A stretch of 6,057 nt of DNA from Pseudaestuariivita sp. (GTDB taxonomy: Bacteria; Pseudomonadota; Alphaproteobacteria; Rhodobacterales; Rhodobacteraceae), in the NCBI GenBank assembly GCA_020629995.1, contig JAHDCH010000173.1, forward strand, positions 1 through 6,057, in the 5' to 3' direction. Position numbers and translations under genes: made by a program. The notes beneath the pieces are model-generated. The model saw only the letters and a list, made by a program, of their open reading frames with translations, was not told the origin of the DNA and did no database searches. Shown piece after piece: positions 1 through 6,057 of the stretch; position 1 is the stretch's first letter, and each line of letters begins with the position of its first letter.

Positions 1-536
1 CCCATTGCCTTGAGGCGTATTGTTCGCCGCACTTCCATCCGATGAGCCAGGGGATCGCGCTGGAAGGGATGCGGCTGGTGTCGCAATACCTGCCACGCGC
101 CCATGCCGACGGGGCCGATCTGGAGGCGCGGGGTCAGATGATGGCCGCCGCGCTGATGGGCGCGGTCGCGTTTCAGAAGGGCCTTGGCGCGATCCACGCG
201 TTGTCGCATCCGCTGGGTGCGTTGTACGGGTCGCATCACGGGACCACGAACGCAGTGGTGATGCGGCCCGTGCTGCGGATGAACCGGCCCGCGATCCAGG
301 ACCGGCTGGGCCGCGCGGCGGCCTATCTGGGCGTGGGCGATGATTTTGACGCGTTCTACGCGCATGTGGACCAGCTGATCGAGGGGCTTGGCCTTCCGGC
401 TGACCTGGCCGGGCTCGGGCTGCGCGAGGTGGACACGGCGCGCGTGGTTGCGGCCGCGCTGACCGATCCTTCCGCCGGGGGCAATCCCGTGCAGATGACG
501 CCGGACAACACGGCGGCGGTGCTGGCAGAGTGCTGA
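1..536 (+). CDS. iron-containing alcohol dehydrogenase, C-terminal half (5' truncated by window edge)
   Basis: This is the C-terminal part of a group III, Fe(II)-dependent NAD(P) alcohol dehydrogenase, a cytoplasmic enzyme that interconverts an alcohol and an aldehyde or ketone. The frame is already open at position 3 and gives 177 residues before a TGA at 534-536. Family members have about 380-390 residues, so roughly half is missing to the left. The visible part starts inside the metal-site motif (HCLEAYCSP), whose first His is an expected iron ligand. The segment IHALSHPLGALYGSHHG, visible residues 64-80, supplies the other two expected ligands, His65 and His79. The spacing of 64 and 14 residues between the three ligands closely matches E. 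coli FucO (His200, His263, His277). The C-terminal block ALTDPSAGGNPVQMT is typical of the family. An internal ATG at 42 is not the start, because family homology runs through it. The substrate cannot be told from this half. A REP hairpin begins 6 nt after the stop. Confidence 0.92.
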   Translation, partial: HCLEAYCSPHFHPMSQGIALEGMRLVSQYLPRAHADGADLEARGQMMAAALMGAVAFQKGLGAIHALSHPLGALYGSHHGTTNAVVMRPVLRMNRPAIQDRLGRAAAYLGVGDDFDAFYAHVDQLIEGLGLPADLAGLGLREVDTARVVAAALTDPSAGGNPVQMTPDNTAAVLAEC

Positions 537-541
537 GGGGA

Positions 542-565
542 GATGGGTGCGAGCACCCATCCTAC
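542..565 (-). repeat. REP unit 1 (palindrome with GTAG box), between the ADH and RAYT 3' ends
   Basis: GATGGGTG (542-549) and CACCCATC (554-561) form a perfect 8-bp stem around a CGAG loop. The following CTAC at 562-565 reads GTAG on the minus strand, at the foot of the hairpin. This matches the architecture of REP sequences bound by REP-associated tyrosine transposases, where a conserved GTAG sits just 5' of an imperfect or perfect hairpin. The stem and box are identical to REP units 2 and 3 at 1216-1274; only the loop differs (CGAG here, five bases there). It lies 6 nt past the alcohol dehydrogenase stop, so it may also protect that mRNA 3' end or reduce read-through. That role is inference. 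Confidence 0.85.
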
Positions 566-590
566 GCAAGCGGCCAGGGCAGCGCAGGAT
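559..590. repeat. imperfect inverted repeat adjoining REP unit 1
   Basis: ATCCTACGC (559-567) pairs with GCGCAGGAT (582-590) with one mismatch in nine, across a 14-nt loop. It overlaps the right arm and GTAG box of REP unit 1. It could be an alternative fold, or the remnant of a second, degenerate REP-like half. It may be coincidence in GC-rich DNA. Confidence 0.3.
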
Positions 591-616
591 ACGAGGGAGG
601 CGCGACCATGGCCGGG

Positions 617-1156
617 TCAGGCGGCGCGAGGCTCACCAAACCGGCCGGTATCGGGCAGCAGGGCGGACAGGTCCGGAAAAGGCGCGAGGCGTCGGCGGTC
701 CCGGTGGAGCGAGGAATGCGGCCAGTCCCCGGGCCGACGCGCAAGCCCATGGCGCACCGGATCCTGCCAGATATAGGTGCGGTGAAGGGCAAAATCGGCC
801 TCGGACACGATGGCATGTTCCCAAAAGCGGCGCTGCCAGAGCTGACGTTCGGATTTGCCGCGGGCGGAGGGGCCCATGGCGGACGGCGCACCTATAGCGC
901 GCGAGAAGCGCGATTTGATCATGCGCCACCGGGTCGAGAAATCGGCATCCCCGGGCGGGAGCGTCCAGATGCAATGCAAATGGTCGGGCAGGACACAGAT
1001 CGCGCCGGTGTCAAAGGGCCGTTCGGCATAGGTTTGTGCCCATGCGGTGCGCAAGGCATCGATGTGGTCCACCAGAGCCGTGTCACCCCGGCGCGCCAGG
1101 GCCACGGTAAAGAAGTAGGTGCCGCCGGGCACGCGCATACGCTTGTAAGCCGTCAT
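617..1156 (-). CDS. REP-associated tyrosine transposase (RAYT), IS200-like HUH family
   Basis: This is a 179-residue single-domain Y1 (IS200/IS605-type) nuclease of the RAYT branch. Such proteins bind and cleave single-stranded REP hairpins and are thought to be domesticated transposases that spread REP units. The N-terminus (PGGTYFFTVALARR, residues 10-23) matches the usual RAYT opening. The HUH metal motif is His59-Leu60-His61 in LPDHLHCIW. The catalytic tyrosine is predicted to be Tyr128 in RTYIWQDPVRHGL, followed by the conserved DWPHSS segment at 144-149. The length is normal and the frame has no break, so the protein looks intact. The ATG at 1156 is chosen because family homology starts there. 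No purine-rich ribosome binding site precedes it (the upstream bases read CCACATTGCGTGC), which suggests weak translation. The gene stands alone, flanked by REP units carrying GTAG boxes, as expected for RAYT loci. An oddity is that the usual Y-I-H-x-N-P-V signature is Y-I-W-Q-D-P-V here. Confidence 0.93.
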   Translation of the reverse strand: MTAYKRMRVPGGTYFFTVALARRGDTALVDHIDALRTAWAQTYAERPFDTGAICVLPDHLHCIWTLPPGDADFSTRWRMIKSRFSRAIGAPSAMGPSARGKSERQLWQRRFWEHAIVSEADFALHRTYIWQDPVRHGLARRPGDWPHSSLHRDRRRLAPFPDLSALLPDTGRFGEPRAA

Positions 1157-1184
1157 GCACGCAATGTGGCAGAGGGGTGGTTAA

Positions 1185-1205
1185 TTTGCCGTGAACGCCG
1201 GCAAA
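1185..1205. repeat. 7-bp perfect inverted repeat between RAYT and the REP pair
   Basis: TTTGCCG (1185-1191) and CGGCAAA (1199-1205) form a perfect 7-bp stem with a 7-nt loop. Read on the minus strand it lies about 60 nt after the prpE stop and is followed by TTAACC. It could be a weak terminator for prpE, or part of the upstream control region of the RAYT gene, whose start codon is about 30 nt further on. There is no real U-tract, so intrinsic termination is uncertain. Confidence 0.4.
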
Positions 1206-1215
1206 GGCGCAGCGG

Positions 1216-1240
1216 GATGGGTGACAAGCACCCATCCTAC
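1216..1240 (-). repeat. REP unit 2 (left half of inverted REP pair)
   Basis: GATGGGTG (1216-1223) and CACCCATC (1229-1236) form an 8-bp stem around an ACAAG loop. A G-C pair at 1215 and 1237 extends it to 9 bp. CTAC at 1237-1240 reads GTAG on the minus strand. It has the same orientation as REP unit 1, and all 25 bases are the exact reverse complement of REP unit 3. It lies upstream of the RAYT start. Confidence 0.88.
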
Positions 1241-1249
1241 GGCAAACGT

Positions 1250-1274
1250 GTAGGATGGGTGCTTGTCACCCATC
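1250..1274 (+). repeat. REP unit 3 (right half of inverted REP pair; contains the prpE stop codon)
   Basis: GTAG (1250-1253) is followed directly by an 8-bp stem, GATGGGTG (1254-1261) and CACCCATC (1267-1274), around a CTTGT loop. It is the exact reverse complement of REP unit 2 over 25 bases, with a 9-nt spacer (1241-1249). The pair therefore resembles a BIME, the paired inverted REP arrangement, and could fold into one long 25-bp stem in single-stranded form. The 3' arm overlaps the last two codons and stop codon of prpE (1266-1274). Confidence 0.88.
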
Positions 1275-3161
1275 GCCCGCATAACCCAGCCCCTTCAGCG
1301 CGACCGTGATCTCGTCGAGGATCGCGGGGTCGTCGATCGTGGCGGGCATCTTCCACGGTTTGCCGTCCGCGATGGCCACCATGGTGCCGCGCAGGATCTT
1401 GCCCGAGCGGGTCTTGGGCAAACGGTCCACCACCACAGCCTGTTTGAAGGCCGCCACAGGGCCGATCTGATCGCGCACCCGCGCCACGCATTCGGCGACA
1501 ATCTCGTCCGCTGGCCGGTTTGTGCCGGCGTTGAGGCACAGGAACCCCACGGGCACCTGACCCTTGAGATCGTCCCCTGCCCCGATCACCGCGCATTCGG
1601 CCACGTCCGCGTGGCCCGCCAGCACCTCTTCCATGCCGCCCGTGGACAGGCGGTGGCCGGCCACGTTGATCACGTCATCGGTGCGCGCCATGATGAAGAC
1701 ATAGCCGTCTTCGTCGATGTACCCCGCATCGCCGGTCTCGTAATACCCGTCGAAGGTCGACAGGTAGCTTTTGACGAACCGCTCTTCGGCGTTCCACAGC
1801 GTGGGCAGGGTGCCGGGTGGCAGGGGCAGCTTGACCGCCAGGGCGCCCAGCTCGCCCCGCGGCAGGGGCGTGCCGTCTTCGGACAGGACCTGAACGTCAT
1901 AGCCGGGCATGGGCACGGTGGGCGAGCCGAGTTTGACCGGAAGGGTCTCGATCCCCACCGGGTTGCCGACGATGGTATAACCCGTCTCGGTCTGCCACCA
2001 ATGGTCAATGATCGGGATTTGCAGGTTGTCCGACAGCCATTCGATCGTGTCGGGGTCGGCCCTCTCGCCCGCCAGAAACAACGTACGCAGGGACGACAGG
2101 TCAAACCCCGAAAGCATCGCGGCCTTGGGATCCTCGCGCTTGACCGCGCGCAGGGCGGTGGGCGCGGTAAAGAAGGCGGCGACCTTGTGCTTTTCCATCA
2201 CGCGCCAGAAGGTGCCCGCGTCGGGGGTGCCGACGGGCTTGCCTTCGAACACGATGGTGGTGTTGCGGTGGATCAGCGGCGCGTAGCAGATGTAGGAATG
2301 CCCCACGACCCAGCCCACGTCGGACGCGGCCCAGAAGACCTCGCCCGGGTCGACGCCATAGACGTTCTTCATCGTCCAGTTCAGCGCAACCAGATGGCCC
2401 GCGGTGGGGCGCACGACGCCTTTGGGCTGGCCGGTGGTGCCGGAGGTATAAAGGATATAGGCCGGGTGATCACCCGAAACGGGCACGCAGGGCGCGGGCG
2501 CGACGCCCTCTTGCGCGGCATGCCAGTCGACATCGCGGCCCGGGACCAGATCGCCGGGGCCCTGTTCACGCTGGAATATGATGCAGGTCTCGGGCTTGTG
2601 CGCAGCGATCTCGATGGCCTCATCGAGGAGCGGCTTGTAAGGCACGATGCGGTTCGGCTCGATCCCGCAGGAGCCCGCGATCACCGCCTTGGGCGTGGCA
2701 TCGTCCAGGCGCACGGCCAGTTCGGCCGCCGCAAAGCCGCCGAACACCACCGAATGGATCGCGCCGATGCGCGCACAGGCCAGCATCGCCACCAGAGCCT
2801 CGGGCACCATGGGCATGTAGATCACCACCCGGTCGCCCACGCCCACGCCGCGCGCCTGAAGCGCGCCGCCAAGGGCCGCGCATTGCTCTTGCAGCTCGGC
2901 ATAGGTGGTGGTTGAGGAGGTCCCCGTCACCGGGCTTTCGTACTGGATCGCGGCCTGGGCGCCGTGGCCTGCCGCAACATGGCGGTCTACGGCGTTGTAG
3001 CAGGTGTTGACGCGGGCATCCTTGAACCATTCGTAAAGCGGGGCGTCCTGGTCAAACAGCGCGCGGCTGGGCGCCGTGTCCCAATCGATGGCTTTGGCGG
3101 CCTCCATCCAGAAGCCTTCGGGATCGGCCTGCCAGCCGGCGTAGATTTCTGCGTAGCTCAT
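1266..3161 (-). CDS. prpE: propionyl-CoA synthetase (propionate--CoA ligase)
   Basis: This cytoplasmic enzyme of the acyl-adenylate (ANL) superfamily makes propionyl-CoA from propionate, ATP and CoA through a propionyl-AMP intermediate. In some roseobacters PrpE also activates acrylate during DMSP catabolism. The protein has 631 residues, the usual length. An ACAS N-terminal domain is followed by SCGIEPNR (164-171), a PrpE-type segment. Next come the AMP-binding loop YTSGTTGQPKG (238-248), DVGWVVGHSY (281-290), WWQTETG (388-394) and YETGD (474-478). The C-terminal lid ends with PKTRSGKILRG, whose Lys588 is the expected catalytic lysine and the site acetylated in relatives. An in-frame start 10 codons upstream is rejected: the ATG at 3161 has a GGAGG ribosome binding site at 3168-3172 with 6-nt spacing, and family homology begins at MSYAEIY. 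The stop and last two codons fall in REP unit 3. It is transcribed away from the glycosyltransferase gene and appears monocistronic. Confidence 0.96.
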   Translation of the reverse strand: MSYAEIYAGWQADPEGFWMEAAKAIDWDTAPSRALFDQDAPLYEWFKDARVNTCYNAVDRHVAAGHGAQAAIQYESPVTGTSSTTTYAELQEQCAALGGALQARGVGVGDRVVIYMPMVPEALVAMLACARIGAIHSVVFGGFAAAELAVRLDDATPKAVIAGSCGIEPNRIVPYKPLLDEAIEIAAHKPETCIIFQREQGPGDLVPGRDVDWHAAQEGVAPAPCVPVSGDHPAYILYTSGTTGQPKGVVRPTAGHLVALNWTMKNVYGVDPGEVFWAASDVGWVVGHSYICYAPLIHRNTTIVFEGKPVGTPDAGTFWRVMEKHKVAAFFTAPTALRAVKREDPKAAMLSGFDLSSLRTLFLAGERADPDTIEWLSDNLQIPIIDHWWQTETGYTIVGNPVGIETLPVKLGSPTVPMPGYDVQVLSEDGTPLPRGELGALAVKLPLPPGTLPTLWNAEERFVKSYLSTFDGYYETGDAGYIDEDGYVFIMARTDDVINVAGHRLSTGGMEEVLAGHADVAECAVIGAGDDLKGQVPVGFLCLNAGTNRPADEIVAECVARVRDQIGPVAAFKQAVVVDRLPKTRSGKILRGTMVAIADGKPWKMPATIDDPAILDEITVALKGLGYAGDG

Positions 3162-3167
3162 GATGCC

Positions 3168-3173
3168 CCTCCC
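3168..3173 (-). promoter_or_regulatory. prpE ribosome binding site
   Basis: The minus strand reads GGGAGG here, six bases before the ATG at 3161. This purine-rich run decides the prpE start in favour of 3161 over the in-frame start at 3191. Confidence 0.75.
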
Positions 3174-3213
3174 GCATGTGCAACTGCGCATTCGCTAGCG
3201 CGCGGACACATCG

Positions 3214-3225
3214 GGGGCAAGCCCC
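3214..3225. repeat. GC-rich hairpin GGGGC-AA-GCCCC in the prpE 5' leader or promoter region
   Basis: GGGGC (3214-3218) and GCCCC (3221-3225) are perfect inverted arms around AA, so the sterically realistic fold is a 4-bp stem with a 4-nt loop. It sits about 53 bp upstream of the prpE start. It could be a leader hairpin if transcription starts upstream, or part of another short dispersed repeat. Only one copy occurs in this window. Confidence 0.4.
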
Positions 3226-3257
3226 ACGCCCGCGCCAAAGGCTTGCATCCGGGCCGC

Positions 3258-3301
3258 TTTGCGCAACCAGAAGGTTAAAGAATCCTTTATTTTGCCACAA
3301 A
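3258..3301. promoter_or_regulatory. cluster of small inverted repeats in the prpE/glycosyltransferase divergent region (possible operator)
   Basis: Three symmetrical elements lie within 44 bp: TTGCGCAA (3259-3266), TAAAG-AATC-CTTTA (3276-3289) and TTTG-CCA-CAAA (3291-3301). The local sequence is clearly more AT-rich than its surroundings. In Rhodobacter sphaeroides the short-chain acyl-CoA regulator PccR recognises TTTGCAAA-type sites at propionyl-CoA genes. The first and third elements resemble these only loosely. That a regulator binds here is inference. Confidence 0.3.
3272..3300 (-). promoter_or_regulatory. candidate prpE promoter (weak match)
   Basis: On the minus strand, TTGTGG (3295-3300) and TAACCT (3272-3277) are separated by 17 bp. 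This gives a sigma70-like arrangement about 110 bp upstream of the prpE start. Each box matches only three of six consensus positions, so the call rests mainly on spacing and on the AT-rich context. It overlaps the inverted repeats described for this region. Confidence 0.22.
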
Positions 3302-3372
3302 GGCGACGTTTCTGCGCCCGGATCGGGGGGTCAATTGTTTCCGAACTCTGGGCAATCTGCGAGGCAAAGCTC

Positions 3373-4146
3373 ATGAAGTTGCATGTTGTGTTCCAAGTCA
3401 TTTTCGGCCACGGCCAGGATTGGTCGGACCCCGCGCGGCTGGATGAAGAGCTTGCGTATCTCACTGAAATCACCCTTCCGTCGCTGGCGGCGCAATCGGA
3501 CGGCAACTTTCGCCTGCTGATCCTGTGCGACGACGGGCTGGACGATGACACCCGCAACCGGATCCGCCATGCGGTCTGGGCGCTGTTGCCGCGCCGCCGG
3601 GCCAAGGTGATCTTTCGCGGCGGCGAGGATGCCGGAGCCGAGCTGACGCGGTCGACCAACGGGCGCTTTGATGACCGGCCCTGGCGGGTGCAGGTCGCGC
3701 TGGATCACGACGCGGCGGTGTCGAACGATTACGTGGCGCGGCTGCGCGCGGCGGCGGGCACCCGGATCAAGCGGCTGTCGTCGACCGAGGATTACCTGTT
3801 CATGGCCTTTGGCGCCCATTACGGGCTGTCGCTGGACCACCGCGGAGATGCGGCCCTGTACGAAAAACCGGCGCGCCGGGGCGATTCAGGTCTCGCTCTG
3901 CTGGCCGCGCATGGACACGAGATGAGCCCCTTTGCCCACCGTGGTCAGCCAATCAGCCCCGATCACCCGATCGATCTTTTGGGCGGCACAAAGCCCTTTG
4001 TGCTGGGCCTGTTGACCGACCGGTCGATCCGGGTGGCCAAGCGCGTGACCCGCGCGGGCGAAGACAAGGTGCTGGCTGATGCCGCGCGCCGGTTCAGCTG
4101 GCTTGGGCCGGCGCTGAACGCCCTGCCCCAGCGCACGCTGCACTAA
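3373..4146 (+). CDS. predicted glycosyltransferase, 'putative rhamnosyl transferase'-like
   Basis: This 257-residue protein resembles the small GT-A-fold family annotated as putative rhamnosyl transferases. These would transfer a sugar from a nucleotide-sugar donor, presumably to a cell-surface polysaccharide or lipid. Evidence includes the N-terminal strand MKLHVVFQVIF, the family-like segment LPSLAAQSDGNFRLLILCDD (35-54), and VALDHDAAVSNDYV (108-121). In the last, Asp111 and Asp113 stand where the metal-binding DxD motif is expected, although relatives more often have runs of acidic residues there. No signal peptide or membrane segment is visible. The start at 3373 is chosen over an upstream in-frame TTG at 3259 because GAGG at 3361-3364 precedes it by 8 nt and the additional 38 residues look non-coding. 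It is divergent from prpE and convergent with maeB, so it has no operon partner here and its acceptor is unknown. Confidence 0.65.
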   Translation: MKLHVVFQVIFGHGQDWSDPARLDEELAYLTEITLPSLAAQSDGNFRLLILCDDGLDDDTRNRIRHAVWALLPRRRAKVIFRGGEDAGAELTRSTNGRFDDRPWRVQVALDHDAAVSNDYVARLRAAAGTRIKRLSSTEDYLFMAFGAHYGLSLDHRGDAALYEKPARRGDSGLALLAAHGHEMSPFAHRGQPISPDHPIDLLGGTKPFVLGLLTDRSIRVAKRVTRAGEDKVLADAARRFSWLGPALNALPQRTLH

Positions 4147-4161
4147 GAGCCGGGCAGGCCG

Positions 4162-6057
<1,896 letters not shown>

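Noticed and set aside
542..1274. Complete active insertion sequence with terminal ends, or a CRISPR array
   Set aside because: The repeats are palindromic REP units with GTAG boxes, not IS ends with a target duplication. Three units with unequal spacing and mixed orientation do not form a CRISPR array.
530..1309. 259-codon plus-strand frame across the RAYT locus
   Set aside because: It overlaps the REP palindromes and is antisense to a clear HUH transposase. The translation is low-complexity and has no family resemblance.
1263..2915. 550-codon open frame on the plus strand opposite prpE
   Set aside because: Its translation is rich in His, Arg, Asp and Gly with no recognisable domain. It lies fully antisense to a clear PrpE and is typical of shadow frames in GC-rich genes.
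3162..3191. Ten-codon N-terminal extension of PrpE
   Set aside because: It would place the GGAGG ribosome binding site inside the coding region, and family homology starts at MSYAEIY.
3259..3372. In-frame upstream extension of the glycosyltransferase from a TTG codon
   Set aside because: The additional 38 residues do not look like a protein or a signal peptide, run through the AT-rich divergent region, and a better ATG with GAGG lies at 3373.
4147..4161. Bidirectional terminator between the glycosyltransferase and maeB
   Set aside because: Only 15 bp separate the stops, with no stable stem and no T-tract on either strand.

Overview
The window comes from a GC-rich alphaproteobacterium, most likely a member of the Rhodobacteraceae (Roseobacter group). 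The basis is the PrpE and MaeB protein sequences, the codon bias and the style of the repeats. No database search was possible. It looks like chromosomal carbon-metabolism territory containing one small domesticated-transposase locus. There is no rRNA, tRNA, CRISPR array, phage or conjugative gene.

Layout, left to right. (1) Positions 1-536, plus strand: the C-terminal half of an iron-containing alcohol dehydrogenase, cut by the left edge. (2) Positions 542-1274: a REP/RAYT island. It holds an intact 179-residue IS200-like (HUH) tyrosine transposase of the REP-associated type on the minus strand. Three short palindromes flank it, each carrying a GTAG box at the foot of its hairpin: one beyond its 3' end, and two in inverted orientation beyond its 5' end. 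(3) Positions 1266-3161, minus strand: full-length propionyl-CoA synthetase, prpE. Its last two codons and stop codon lie inside the rightmost REP hairpin. (4) Positions 3162-3372: a 211-bp divergent intergenic region with several small inverted repeats and a weak prpE promoter candidate. (5) Positions 3373-4146, plus strand: a predicted GT-A-type glycosyltransferase resembling the 'putative rhamnosyl transferase' family. (6) Positions 4162-6057, minus strand: NADP-type malic enzyme MaeB with a C-terminal phosphotransacetylase-like domain, N-terminus beyond the right edge. It converges on the glycosyltransferase with a 15-bp gap.

How the genes may work together: PrpE activates propionate (and, in some roseobacters, acrylate from DMSP) to the CoA thioester. 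Carbon entering through propionyl-CoA reaches the C4 dicarboxylates, and MaeB converts malate to pyruvate with NADPH formation. The two enzymes are therefore compatible in central metabolism, but they are not in one operon (the glycosyltransferase lies between them in the opposite direction). The alcohol dehydrogenase substrate is unknown. The most distinctive biology is the REP/RAYT island and the way a REP unit has become part of the prpE coding end. I found no convincing sign of a wholly new multi-gene system.
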